A stretch of 64,000 nt of DNA, from NCBI GenBank assembly GCA_009784825.1, contig WQXO01000007.1:1-64000 (forward strand), written 5' to 3'. The first letter of the stretch is position 1; each line of letters begins with the position of its first letter. A program made the position numbers and the translations under genes. The notes under the pieces are model-generated. The model was given only the letters and a program-made list of their open reading frames with translations, was not told where the DNA came from and did no database searches. The DNA comes from Oscillospiraceae bacterium (lineage in GTDB: Bacteria; Bacillota; Clostridia; Oscillospirales; Ruminococcaceae). This document shows, in pieces, positions 17,101-25,475 of the stretch.

Positions 17101-17580
17101 TATTACAGGGTATCCGAACCGTGCGGCACATTCCTTGGCTTCTGCAAGGGAGGTAAGAGGCTTTTCGGTTCCTTGAATAATCGGCACACCCGCTTCAACC
17201 GCAACTTTTTTGGCGTTCAGCTTGTCGCCCATTTTCGCAAGAACGTCGGAGGGAGGTCCCACGAATATTACTCCCGCATCCTCACAAGCCTTAGCAAATC
17301 CTGCATTCTCTGAAAGAAAGCCATAACCCGGGTGAATAGCGTCTGCTCCTTTAGCGACAGCGACATTCACGATATTATTAATGTCAAGATACGCACCGAG
17401 AGGAGATTTGTTCTCCCCGACTAAATACGCTTCGTCGGCTTTGGTGCGGAACAAGGTATACTTGTCCTCTTTTGAGTGAATTGCGATTGTGCCGAGGTTC
17501 ATGTCGTGGCACGCTCGGAATATACGGATTGCGATTTCGCCTCGGTTAGCGACTAAAACTTTCTTGATTTGCTTTTTCAT
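14155..17580 (-). CDS. pyc: Pyruvate carboxylase, single-chain
   Basis: 1141 aa biotin enzyme converting pyruvate, bicarbonate and ATP to oxaloacetate. The biotin carboxylase domain (about 1-455) has VANRGEIAIRIFRACHD and KAAAGGGGRGMR (ATP-grasp glycine loop). The carboxyltransferase domain (about 530-800) contains TDTTMRDAQQSLLATRMR and the metal-binding HFHTHDTSGN. A PYC/OADA region follows (about 830-1030), and the C-terminal biotinyl domain carries EAMKMET with Lys1107 as the biotin site. All domains are present and the length is normal. AAGGAG lies 7 nt before the ATG. It follows the lactate permease gene by 18 bp, so the operon links lactate/pyruvate uptake to oxaloacetate supply. Confidence 0.96.
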   Translation of the reverse strand: MKKQIKKVLVANRGEIAIRIFRACHDMNLGTIAIHSKEDKYTLFRTKADEAYLVGENKSPLGAYLDINNIVNVAVAKGADAIHPGYGFLSENAGFAKACEDAGVIFVGPPSDVLAKMGDKLNAKKVAVEAGVPIIQGTEKPLTSLAEAKECAARFGYPVILKAAAGGGGRGMRLITKSEELDEAFTLVRSEAEKAFGSPDVFLEKYLEEPKHIEVQILADSYGNTVHLYERDCSVQRRYQKVVEIAPALTLSDEKRTAIHNDAVKIAKAVGYVNAGTVEFLVDKHGDHYFIEMNPRIQVEHTVTEMVTGIDIVQSQIAIAQGCRLSDPEIGITSQEDVRLFGYSIQSRVTTEDPANNFAPDTGKIAAYQSGGGFGVRLDAGNAFTGAVITPYYDSLLVKLTTVDRTFDGATRKMLRALKEIRIRGVKTNISFLSNVLTNETFIAGKCHTKFIDETPSLFELRSSQDRAAKVLTYIGKTILDNPDIEEKPAFNAPRVPQFSADSIPDGMKQVLDREGPEKFSKWILDQKKLLITDTTMRDAQQSLLATRMRTRDMTTIATATAHILSDLFSLEMWGGATFDTTYRFLNESPWERLDELRRRIPNIPMQMLFRGANAVGYSSYPDNLIKEFIQEAAKSGIDIFRVFDSLNWLPNMEYAIEEIIKTGKVANVTMCYTGDILDSDRDKYDLKYYVEYAKEIEKRGAHILTIKDMSGLLKPYAAKKLVKALKDSINIPIHFHTHDTSGNGVAAYMMACEAGVDIVDTAISSMSSLTSQPSMNSLVCALEGNERDTGFDHVKLQKLTDYWADIRPFYSKFEGDIITPETEIYRLEIPGGQYTNLKSQVIELGLGDRFDEVKDKYVEVNQILGDIVKVTPSSKMVGDLAIFMTQNELNADNIVQRGEMLTFPDSVVSYFKGLMGQPSFGFPKELQRVVLKGETPITGRPGAELEPFNLEGTIEMLKEHMENPTERDAISWRLYPKVFESFLARRKEYGEICRMASHIYFMGMSRNEATEISIKDGKTLMVKFIGVGEENDDGTRTMQFELNGVRRDVAVADKTVQAASSQVTYANLDDPKHVGSSIPGAVSKVHVKIGDKVVKNQPLFIIEAMKMETSVVALSDGVISGVLVKEGQLVKAGELLATIG

Positions 17581-17598
17581 AATCGTCTCCTTGAAAAT

Positions 17599-19161
17599 TT
17601 ATTGTAAAATTAAATAATTGATTACTACATAGTTGATTATTCCCATAATAAGTGCGATTACTATAATTACAGGCAAAACCTTTTTATAGATTAATGATTC
17701 ACTGCCCTGTTGTTTTGACGATAACGCCCCCATTAAAACCAATGTAGGACTTATGCTGACCCCTACCGAGCCCGATATAGTCTGTGCCGCACTCATAACA
17801 GCTTGACTGACCTCGAGCCTTTGTGCAATTGTCTGCTGAAACGCTCCGAACATAACATTTGAGTTAGTATTGTTCCCTGTTAAAAAACTGGCAAGCGAGC
17901 CAATAAACGGCGAGAATAACGGGTACAACCCTCCCGTCAAATCAGCGACTGTCTTGGCTAATTGTAACATCATTCCCGAATCCATCATAATCAGCGACAT
18001 ATTTCCGAGAGCCAGCAACGCCAATGTAGCGGGAATTCCTTTTTTGAGTGTTTTTTTCACCGCTCCTTTATAAACTGACTTGTCCCACACCCCTGCCCGC
18101 TTATACGTCACAACCGCAACTACAGCGGCGATTAGCAGCACTACTGCGGGGTGTCCGAACAGCCTTATTCTTGAAAAACCCGCCTCCGCTTGAACCTCAT
18201 AACCTAATGAGGTCACTGTTTCAGGGAACTTAAACGCAACGGATATGTTGTTTCTGACCTCGGCGGGGATAAACTGAAACGACAATAACAACACAAGAAT
18301 GACCGCATAAGGCAAAACCGCTTGCAGCAGGGTTAATTTACCCGCATACAAAACCGGTTTTCCGCTTGTTTTAATTCTAAGCCTGTATAACCCGTACATC
18401 GCCGCTAATCCGGTGAGGGCAGTAACAAGTGTAGCCAATGCATACATCTCGAAATAAATTACAAAAAACTGCACAAATGCCATAACCGCAGAAACAGGCA
18501 ACACATAAGAAATACCTTTTTTAATGCCCTTCAACCCGTCATATATCCAGCAAACACCAATCCCCGTGAGCAGATGTGCAGATGTGTTAAATATCCACGC
18601 AGGGAAGCCTAATTCATTCGGCTCAATTCCGGTAATCATCTGGATTGTGAAGAACGCCGAACCCATTGACCCGAACGTAACCGCCCATGAATGTCCGATT
18701 AACGCCGCTGAAAGTGCCTTTATTTTGTCGAAACCCAGCGAAATCAATATAGGTGTAATAATGACAATCGGAACACCGAACCCCGCTATTCCCTGTAAAA
18801 ATGCCGTGAACAGCCACGAGAGGATTAAAAACTGCACAAACTTGTCCCCGACAAAGACGACTATGTTCTTGTTTATGACCTCGATTGCCTTAAAATCGTC
18901 CACCAAATGATACAGGAATAACGCACACCACACAATCAGCGAAACGAATAAAGCCAATGACAACGCTTTTCCGACAGCAACAGACAATCCGAAAAAGCTG
19001 AACCCATAAAAAACAAGAGCAATCAAAAGAGCAATCCCAAGCGAAATCGCTCCCGATTTTGTCACCGGAAGTTTTATTAAAACCAAGCATATCAGTAAAC
19101 TGACGATAGGCAATAGGGACAGAACAGTCATCATGAGGGATAAAACCCTTTCGTAATTCAT
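17599..19161 (-). CDS. L-lactate permease family transporter (LctP)
   Basis: 520 aa polytopic membrane protein with about 13 hydrophobic segments. The motif regions FLQGIAGFGVPIVI (about 121-134), GHSWAVTFGSMGSAF (about 156-170) and LTGNNTNSNVMFGAFQ (about 424-439) are characteristic of LctP permeases. The start is uncertain: ATG 19161 lies only about 2-4 nt from the predicted transcription start, and ATG 19134 has GAAAGGG 11 nt upstream. Co-transcription with pyc suggests uptake of lactate (or glycolate) feeding pyruvate. Confidence 0.88.
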   Translation of the reverse strand: MNYERVLSLMMTVLSLLPIVSLLICLVLIKLPVTKSGAISLGIALLIALVFYGFSFFGLSVAVGKALSLALFVSLIVWCALFLYHLVDDFKAIEVINKNIVVFVGDKFVQFLILSWLFTAFLQGIAGFGVPIVIITPILISLGFDKIKALSAALIGHSWAVTFGSMGSAFFTIQMITGIEPNELGFPAWIFNTSAHLLTGIGVCWIYDGLKGIKKGISYVLPVSAVMAFVQFFVIYFEMYALATLVTALTGLAAMYGLYRLRIKTSGKPVLYAGKLTLLQAVLPYAVILVLLLSFQFIPAEVRNNISVAFKFPETVTSLGYEVQAEAGFSRIRLFGHPAVVLLIAAVVAVVTYKRAGVWDKSVYKGAVKKTLKKGIPATLALLALGNMSLIMMDSGMMLQLAKTVADLTGGLYPLFSPFIGSLASFLTGNNTNSNVMFGAFQQTIAQRLEVSQAVMSAAQTISGSVGVSISPTLVLMGALSSKQQGSESLIYKKVLPVIIVIALIMGIINYVVINYLILQ

Positions 19162-19171
19162 TCAATTGAAA

Positions 19172-19200
19172 ATTATACCATATATTTCCTGTCCCGTCAA
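19172..19200 (-). promoter_or_regulatory. Sigma-A promoter of the lctP-pyc operon
   Basis: Minus strand TTGACG (19200-19195), 17-bp spacer, TATAAT (19177-19172). The predicted start falls at about 19163-19165, so a transcript using ATG 19161 would be essentially leaderless. Confidence 0.6.
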
Positions 19201-19237
19201 TGATTTTGTTAATTAAAACAATATTACGTGTGTAGGA

Positions 19238-19658
19238 CTACAAAAGTTTTGTAAAAGCTAAGATTATCAAAACCGCCCCTCCCAGCCAAGAGACGTTACA
19301 TTTAAACCTTTGAACCAACTTCCTCCCCGCATAACACCCCAATATAATTGCGAAAACGTCGGTAAACAGCGAGAGAATGATAATCGCCGCTACATTTGCG
19401 TTACCGAGTGCTGCACCAAACCCGACAGCCAACCCGTCCACCGATAATCCCGCCGCAAGAACGACCGCTTCTGCGGGTTTAAGCGTTTTTAGTGCGTCGC
19501 CGTTACTCTCCGAGCGTTTCGACAGACTCTGGAACAGTTTAATTCCGCCAATTACCAAAAGCACTGCAAAACAAATATACACGCCTATTTCTACGGGAAT
19601 ATACCGCCGCACAAACGCTCCCGCGAGTAAAGGGAGGGCGAGGAATACACTGCAGGTG
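19238..19658 (-). pseudogene. 3' half of a ytaF/mntP-like gene, split by element B
   Basis: The last 140 residues of an MntP/YtaF-type membrane protein. A GTG at 19612 could start an artificial shorter product, but the frame stays open upstream and encodes ITCSVFLALPLLAGAFVRRY up to the insertion junction. The second family repeat is present (AAGLSVDGLAVGFGAAL), while the first (with DAFAV) is missing here and lies at 37766-37894. Joining both pieces at the AT core restores 183 codons without a frameshift, the normal length for this family. The joining is computed by hand from the sequence. Confidence 0.85.
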
Positions 19659-19680
19659 ATGTTCTATGTGTGTAACAAAG
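19641..19680. other. attL of element B
   Basis: Chromosomal half TGCAGGTG (19651-19658), shared core AT (19659-19660), then the element half starting GTTCTATGTGTGTAACAAAG (19661-19680). The element half is an imperfect inverted copy of the 20 bp that precede the core at the other end (37744-37763), as expected for the two arms of a serine-integrase attP. Confidence 0.8.
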
Positions 19681-19758
19681 TGCAATTATGGGTATACGAG
19701 GAGGTATGGAGCGGGGGAGAAAGTGTTTGTGTATGAAGTGGAGGCATGGGTGGGGTGA
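19671..19758 (+). repeat. Direct repeat copy 1 at the left end of element B
   Basis: About 88 bp beginning TGTAACAAAGTGCAATTA and ending ATGGGTGGGGTGA. It is roughly 80% identical, in the same orientation, to 22649-22736. Its first bases are part of the attP arm. The two copies bracket only the helicase-nuclease gene. Confidence 0.8.
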
Positions 19759-19816
19759 GCAGAACTCTCATTTCCGATATACTATATCATCTTTTTGCAA
19801 AATCAGAATAATATAC

Positions 19817-19845
19817 TTGACTTTTAAACGAAATAACTGTATATT
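19817..19845 (+). promoter_or_regulatory. Sigma-A promoter of the helicase-nuclease gene
   Basis: TTGACT (19817-19822), 17-bp spacer, TATATT (19840-19845), about 36 bp upstream of the ATG at 19882. Confidence 0.55.
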
Positions 19846-19881
19846 GATTTAGGAATTATTCTGCATATAATGGGGGACTTC

Positions 19882-22629
19882 ATGGATAGAAGTAAAATTT
19901 TAATCCTGTCTAACGGGAAAGATATAACCGGCGATGTAAAGTCATGTATGTATAACAAGTCAACGCAAAAATATGATGTCACTTTTCAAAATGGAAATAC
20001 TTATAACTACAACTATAATTCCATTGAGTGGATAACAGAACCACATTCATTAAATCCTGCACTTGTTCGTATAGTGCATCAAGAACGGGAATTGTTTAAT
20101 ATCCAAACCATATCAGTATTTTATGCAAAAGCAATGGAATACTGGTTCGTTTGCTTTTCGGACGGAAGCGGGCGAACTTACGAACGTCAGAACTTAAAAA
20201 TAACGTATTCTTGCCTTATCGAGAGTGCATCACAAAACTGTATGGACTATCTTCGTCAATTAGCGACCGTTAATGAGCTTAAAAGCGATGACGGAGAGGT
20301 TCTGCTTCAAAAACAATATGAAAAATTAGGTTTTGTTAGCGAAGATTCAGTAATGGCGGTTTATTTAAATTCACAAAAATATAGAATAAAATCTCACTCG
20401 AGTGATTATTTAATATTCCCTTTCGGTGGGAATGCAAGCCAATTCAAAGCGGTTAATAATGCACTGTTAAATCAAGTGAGTGTCGTTCAAGGTCCTCCCG
20501 GAACAGGAAAAACTCAAACTATACTTAATATTATTGCTAATTTACTGATTAGAAACAAGACCATACAGATTGTGTCCAACAACAACTCTGCAACATTAAA
20601 TGTTCTGGAAAAGTTATCTGAATCAAAATATAATATGGATTTTCTTGTAGCGGTGCTGGGTAACTCGGATAATAAAAAAGCGTTTATTGAAAACCAAACA
20701 GGACTTCTTCCCGATATGTTTGATTGGAAAATGGATTCTCGTCAACAATCGGACTTGAAAACAAAAATCCAAAACCATGTTGAAGAAATTTTAAAATCAT
20801 TTTCTGTACAGGAAAGATTAGCTCAAGCACGTGCAGAATTGGATTCGTTGACATTAGAGATAAAATATTTTGAGCAGTATTGCAATGAGTCCGGATTATC
20901 TCATATAACAGTAAAATCTCTCAATCATTTAAACTCTAAAGGGGTTATGCGTTTATGGCAAGAATGTAGTTTAATTTCAGAGAAAGAGCGTGCAATTTCA
21001 CTATGGTTTAAAATAAGGAACTCTTTTACCCACGGCATATTTGATTGGAATTTTTATAAAAACAGTTTATCTACAATAATTACATCACTACAAAATCAAT
21101 TCTATCAATCAAGAAACGCAGAATTAGTTAAAGAAATTACTCAATTGGAGGAATATCTTAAAACAGCTCAAGCTAAAGAAAAATTGAATGAACTAACTGA
21201 TTGGTCAATGATGTTCTTGCGAGCAAAACTATCTGAGCGTTACGGAAATAAAGAAGAACGAACGCAGTTCGCAGAAAAAGATTTGCGGAAAAGTCCGGAC
21301 ACAATTTTACAAGAATACCCTATTGTTTTGAGTACAACATTCTCTTCTTGCAGTAGCTTAAGAGGTGCAATGTATGATTATCTCATCATGGATGAAGCCT
21401 CTCAAGTGGATATAGCCACCGGAGCTCTTGCTCTTTCCTGCTCTCGAAACGCAGTTATTGTCGGGGATTTGAAGCAACTCCCAAACGTGATAACACAAGA
21501 CATGAAAAAACGCTGCGATACAATCTTTGCTTCTTCCCAATTACATCAAGGATACTCATATTCAGAAAATAGTTTTCTAAAGTCTATATGTGAAGTTTTA
21601 ACAGACATCCCACAAACCTTATTGAGGGAACACTATCGCTGCCATCCGAAAATAATTGGTTTTTGCAATCAAAAATTCTATAATAATGAATTAATTATCA
21701 TGACCCAAGACCATGGTGAAGCGGACACACTTTCGGTTCACAAAACAGTTGTGGGCAATCATAATCGCGAACACATAAATCAACGACAGATAGACGTAAT
21801 TGTGAATGAAGCACTCCCATTGTTTAATGATGCAAATCCTAACACTATCGGGATTATAGCACCTTATAACAAACAAGTTGATGCGATTTCACAGCAATTA
21901 GACACAAACTTAATTGAAATTGCAACTGTACATAAATTTCAAGGACGCGAAAAGGAAAATATTCTGTTATCAACAGTTGATGATGTTGTTACTGACTTTT
22001 CGGATGACCCATATCTTTTGAATGTAGCCGTATCACGTGCGAAAAAGCGGCTAAGCCTTGTAGTTTCTGCCAATGAACAGCCAACCGACAGCAATATCGG
22101 TGATTTAATTTCATATATCGAATATAACAACTTTAAGATTATTCAAAGTAAAATACGCTCTGTTTTTGATTTGCTGTACCGTCAGTACACAGATTCCAGA
22201 CTTGCGTTCTTAAAAAAGCATTCACGAATTTCTGTTTATAATTCAGAAAATATAATGTATGCAGAAATTGTTGATATATTAAAAATTCATTCAAAACTGT
22301 CTCTCAATGTTATTTGTCATCAACCGCTGGGAATGCTCATCAATGATACTTCTCTTATTAATGATGAAGAACATCAATATGCTAAAAATCCGGCTACGCA
22401 TTTAGATTTTTTAATATATAATACAATCAGCAAAAAGCCGGTTCTTGTTATTGAAGTAGATGGTTTTGATTATCATAAACCCGGAACACAACAGCATGAA
22501 AGAGATAAGATGAAAGACCGCATTTTGGAACGCTATGGAATCCCGTTGCTTCGTTTTCCTACCAACGGTAGCGGAGAACGAGAAAAAATTGAGCAATTTT
22601 TAATTGACTATGTAAATAATTTGTTATAA
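19882..22629 (+). CDS. COG1112-type SF1 helicase fused to a PD-(D/E)XK-like nuclease
   Basis: 915 aa from ATG 19882, preferred over ATG 19870 because GGGGG sits 5-6 nt before it. The Upf1/Dna2-type helicase core shows Walker A QGPPGTGKTQT (about 203-213), Walker B DYLIMDEASQ, VGDLKQLPNV (motif III), REHYRCHPKI (motif IV), IIAPYNKQ, and FQGREKEN...NVAVSRAKKR (motifs V-VI). The last 76 residues read as a restriction-nuclease-like domain: HLDFLIYN, VIEVDGFDYH, then ERYGIPLLRFP, as in DUF2726/Vsr-like folds. A single-gene helicase-nuclease in a mobile island suggests phage defence, parallel to but distinct from Mokosh-type proteins, which carry PLD nucleases. It has its own promoter and is bounded by direct repeats. 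Confidence 0.82.
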   Translation: MDRSKILILSNGKDITGDVKSCMYNKSTQKYDVTFQNGNTYNYNYNSIEWITEPHSLNPALVRIVHQERELFNIQTISVFYAKAMEYWFVCFSDGSGRTYERQNLKITYSCLIESASQNCMDYLRQLATVNELKSDDGEVLLQKQYEKLGFVSEDSVMAVYLNSQKYRIKSHSSDYLIFPFGGNASQFKAVNNALLNQVSVVQGPPGTGKTQTILNIIANLLIRNKTIQIVSNNNSATLNVLEKLSESKYNMDFLVAVLGNSDNKKAFIENQTGLLPDMFDWKMDSRQQSDLKTKIQNHVEEILKSFSVQERLAQARAELDSLTLEIKYFEQYCNESGLSHITVKSLNHLNSKGVMRLWQECSLISEKERAISLWFKIRNSFTHGIFDWNFYKNSLSTIITSLQNQFYQSRNAELVKEITQLEEYLKTAQAKEKLNELTDWSMMFLRAKLSERYGNKEERTQFAEKDLRKSPDTILQEYPIVLSTTFSSCSSLRGAMYDYLIMDEASQVDIATGALALSCSRNAVIVGDLKQLPNVITQDMKKRCDTIFASSQLHQGYSYSENSFLKSICEVLTDIPQTLLREHYRCHPKIIGFCNQKFYNNELIIMTQDHGEADTLSVHKTVVGNHNREHINQRQIDVIVNEALPLFNDANPNTIGIIAPYNKQVDAISQQLDTNLIEIATVHKFQGREKENILLSTVDDVVTDFSDDPYLLNVAVSRAKKRLSLVVSANEQPTDSNIGDLISYIEYNNFKIIQSKIRSVFDLLYRQYTDSRLAFLKKHSRISVYNSENIMYAEIVDILKIHSKLSLNVICHQPLGMLINDTSLINDEEHQYAKNPATHLDFLIYNTISKKPVLVIEVDGFDYHKPGTQQHERDKMKDRILERYGIPLLRFPTNGSGEREKIEQFLIDYVNNLL

Positions 22630-22648
22630 ACATAAAGACAATAATTAT

Positions 22649-22736
22649 GTAATCAAAGTGCAATTACGAGTATATAAGGAGCTGCGGAGCAGGAGAGAGA
22701 ATGTTTGTGTATAAGGTGGAGTTATGGGTGGGGCGA
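22649..22736 (+). repeat. Direct repeat copy 2, right of the helicase-nuclease gene
   Basis: Begins TGTAATCAAAGTGCAATTA and ends ATGGGTGGGGCGA, matching 19671-19758 over its full length. It may mark a former element end or be a recombination site that lets the helicase cassette be lost. The remaining intergenic bases (22630-22768) show no other feature. Confidence 0.8.
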
Positions 22737-22768
22737 TAACCAAGTTTCATCACTATGTTTATTTTCCA

Positions 22769-23158
22769 TCATCTCCTCTCCAAAATTATCCCCTCTACAT
22801 ACGCCAATACCGCATTAGCGACTTCACGGCGGTAGGGCTGTTCCCTCGAAACCTCACCTTCGTATATAATGGGTATGCTGTACTTTGCCGCTATACGGTT
22901 CAGGATATTAACCGAATCCAATACAGAATTATGGCAGGTCGTTCTGCGATTGTCTAATTCTTTCATTTTATCTTGATAATCCTCACGTGACATATTATCG
23001 TAATTATACAATTTTAACCACGTTTCCATTTCGAAAATTGCCTTGTGATACTGCCCGAATGAGTCCATGCACTTTGTAATCATGCCAAGTGCCATTGGCT
23101 CATTTTTTACTGCTTTGAATAATTCTGCGAGATTGTCTTTTGATAATGTGTGTGTCAT
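22769..23158 (-). CDS. DUF3232-like helical protein, unknown function
   Basis: 129 aa, almost entirely alpha-helical by composition. The segment DNRRTTCHNSVLDSVNILNRIAAKYSIP, followed by GEVSREQPYRREVANAVLAYVE, resembles from memory the conserved C-terminal half of DUF3232 proteins of Clostridia. No catalytic motif is evident. AAGGAT precedes the ATG by about 8 nt. It lies 22 bp downstream of the formylglutamate amidohydrolase-like gene on the same strand and is the last gene of that run. Confidence 0.55.
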   Translation of the reverse strand: MTHTLSKDNLAELFKAVKNEPMALGMITKCMDSFGQYHKAIFEMETWLKLYNYDNMSREDYQDKMKELDNRRTTCHNSVLDSVNILNRIAAKYSIPIIYEGEVSREQPYRREVANAVLAYVEGIILERR

Positions 23159-23180
23159 AGTTTTTTATCCTTTCCATAAA

Positions 23181-23927
23181 TCAGTTTAAGCTGTCAACAA
23201 AGTCTTTTATGTGGCTTTTTATAGAATTAAATCCATCTGAGATAACCCCGGTTTCCTCGTCCATATATAGCTTCCTGTTTATTTCTATCATAACAGATTC
23301 AATTTTTCCCTCAAGTCCGGTCGGTATAATCGCGCCTGAAAAGGGATAATTAAACTTTACGGTTAGTCCCTTTTCTTCAAAGAAACGCTTTGCTCCGTTG
23401 GCGAGGGGAGAAGACTCACCGTTAAACCCAATACATATATCGGGTAACGTGTCGCTGTAATCGTAGCAGAATATAGGTTTTGACGAAAATGAGTGTAAAT
23501 CAATGATTAAACATTCGCCGTGTCGGTTCAATATATCATTACACATTAATTTCAATTCATCGTGATACAGCTTGTAGTATTTCTGAATAAGTTCGGCTCT
23601 GTATTCGTCCGTTACTGTCCTCAACGGTTTTTCGTCATGGGTCGAGGTATAGACAACTCCCATGCCGTGCTTCGCCATAGGCTCTTGCGAGTCGTCATCA
23701 TACCGCTCCATGTCAACGACAAGCCTGCTTATTTCGGAAATCAGCATATTAACAGGAATATCCTTGCACAATTCGTCCAGATGCCGGTCGGTCATTATCA
23801 GTTTTTCTTTTTCCAACGCCGAATCATCTAAGAGGATATGCTTTCTGTCATTCTGTGGGATATTCAACGATGAATGGGGGATATGTAGCAGAATATAACT
23901 GTCTTCTAATTCTTTTCTAAATATCAT
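23181..23927 (-). CDS. N-formylglutamate amidohydrolase family protein
   Basis: 248 aa from ATG 23927 (AAGGAG 7 nt upstream; the longer frame from 23945 begins inside the previous gene). Family features are LLHIPHSSLNIP (about 12-23), the TDRHLDEL segment (about 46-53), SRLVVDMERYDDD (about 67-79) and DLHSF (about 142-146). These supply the His/Asp/Glu metal site of HutG-type hydrolases, which release formate from N-formylglutamate in histidine degradation. No other hut gene is present and the gene is mobile-element cargo, so the substrate may differ. Its start overlaps the LRR gene by 11 bp. Confidence 0.75.
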   Translation of the reverse strand: MIFRKELEDSYILLHIPHSSLNIPQNDRKHILLDDSALEKEKLIMTDRHLDELCKDIPVNMLISEISRLVVDMERYDDDSQEPMAKHGMGVVYTSTHDEKPLRTVTDEYRAELIQKYYKLYHDELKLMCNDILNRHGECLIIDLHSFSSKPIFCYDYSDTLPDICIGFNGESSPLANGAKRFFEEKGLTVKFNYPFSGAIIPTGLEGKIESVMIEINRKLYMDEETGVISDGFNSIKSHIKDFVDSLN

Positions 23928-25383
23928 TTTTCTTCTCCTTTCCATTTACAGCATCATAAAACTCTTGCGGCATATCGTATGAATCTCTGTTATGCCGTTT
24001 CTCACTTTTATACGTAATTCCTTTATATATTACACTTATATCAGGTAATTCACCATAGAATAATCTCTTTCCTACAGATGTAACGCTATTCGGAATCACA
24101 ACATTTCTCATTTTTTTACAACCGTGGAATAAATGCACTTCATGCCCGCAGAAAGGCGTTTCAATTCTCTTAATACTATTAGGAAAAACAACATCTGTTA
24201 AGTTTTCACACCCGTTAAACAACTGCATTCTGATACGAGTCATGTTATCGGATAAAATAACGCTTTCGAGGTTTTTGCACCCGCTAAATGCGTGTTCACC
24301 AATATCCACCACACTATTGGGTATTATTAGATTTGTTATTGCCGTGCAATCGTAAAATGCTAAATCATCAATGCTTATTAAACCATAAGGCAGTTCAATA
24401 CTCGATAAATTTGAACAATAACTAAACGCACTGCGGCATATATGCTTCACGCTTTTCGGTACTGTATACGATTTTTGCGTTTTTCCCGGCGGATAAGAAA
24501 TTAAAGCCGTTTTATCCTTATTGAAAAGAACACCATCTTCGCTCGAAAATCCATAGTTATGTTCATCGACAATAATTTTATTAATTATGCTGTCCTTGTG
24601 ATTGAATATACCTTCTCGGATTTCAACTATGCTTTTAGAAATATAAACACATTCAGAGTTGCTTTCCAAAACACTCTCAAAACTATTCAAAGTCAAATTG
24701 TCAATAATATTATGAAACTCCTGCGACAAATTTTCACAAGCACAGAATGCCTCTTTGCCAATGTATTTAACCGTATCAGGGATTGTTATGTCCGTCAAAT
24801 TAAGACAGCATTTGAAAGCCCTGTCATCTATATGCTTTAAACCATGTGGCAGTTTAACAAAACTTAAATATATGCAGTTGAAAAATGCCATGTATCCAAT
24901 AAATTCAACATCATTTGGTATTTCATAAGAGGTCTGCCTATTCCCCGAGGGATAAGCAAGTAATGTGTTCTTTTCTTTGTTAAACAGAATTCCGTCAACA
25001 CTTGAGTATTCTTCATTGTTCTTATCTACGCTTATTTCGGTTATTCTCCCATTCGGATTATTAAAAATCATATCGTCAATGAAAATAATGCTTTTCGGTA
25101 TATAAACAAATTCTACATCGCTCCCATTAAAACAATTACAGTAAATAGCGGTTACCGGATTACCGTTAATCCTTTCGGGAATGTATACCCTCATAGAAGC
25201 CCCTGTGTATTTATATATTTCTATGACACCTAATTCCTCGTCATATTTATATTTAAAATCACTTGCGGGCGTCTCTTCTGTGTTTTTAAAAAAAGAAGAG
25301 GGGGTTAATTCCCACTTTTTAGACAAGCAAAACGCTTTGCCTCGGTATTCATTGCATTTAATATCATAATCCAATGAACTCAT
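23917..25383 (-). CDS. BspA-type leucine-rich repeat protein (LRR_5)
   Basis: 488 aa with about 12 repeats of 22-23 residues of the form IPxxVxxIGxxAFxxCxxLxxV, e.g. NLTDITIPDTVKYIGKEAF and GLISIDDLAFYDCTAITNL. Repeats run from about residue 65 to the C-terminus. Two insert blocks begin YSSVDGILFNKEKNTLLAYP and FSSEDGVLFNKDKTALISYP. There is no signal peptide or transmembrane helix, unlike secreted BspA adhesins, so it may be cytoplasmic. GAAAGGAGG precedes the ATG. The role is unknown; such repeats usually mediate protein binding. Confidence 0.8.
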   Translation of the reverse strand: MSSLDYDIKCNEYRGKAFCLSKKWELTPSSFFKNTEETPASDFKYKYDEELGVIEIYKYTGASMRVYIPERINGNPVTAIYCNCFNGSDVEFVYIPKSIIFIDDMIFNNPNGRITEISVDKNNEEYSSVDGILFNKEKNTLLAYPSGNRQTSYEIPNDVEFIGYMAFFNCIYLSFVKLPHGLKHIDDRAFKCCLNLTDITIPDTVKYIGKEAFCACENLSQEFHNIIDNLTLNSFESVLESNSECVYISKSIVEIREGIFNHKDSIINKIIVDEHNYGFSSEDGVLFNKDKTALISYPPGKTQKSYTVPKSVKHICRSAFSYCSNLSSIELPYGLISIDDLAFYDCTAITNLIIPNSVVDIGEHAFSGCKNLESVILSDNMTRIRMQLFNGCENLTDVVFPNSIKRIETPFCGHEVHLFHGCKKMRNVVIPNSVTSVGKRLFYGELPDISVIYKGITYKSEKRHNRDSYDMPQEFYDAVNGKEKKNDI

Positions 25384-25431
25384 AAAACTATTACCTCCTT
25401 TCTTTTATTTTTAACAAAGCATGCGGGATTA

Positions 25432-25471
25432 CCACTATAAGTCAATAGCGGTAATCTCGCACAAATTAAAA
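25432..25471. terminator. Imperfect hairpin between surface-protein and LRR genes
   Basis: A 17-bp stem (25432-25448 with 25455-25471; one G-U pair and one mismatch) lies 5 bp past the stop of the 25476 gene. The downstream T-run is weak on the minus strand, so it may be an attenuator or processing site rather than a full terminator. Confidence 0.5.
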
Positions 25472-25475
25472 CCCT

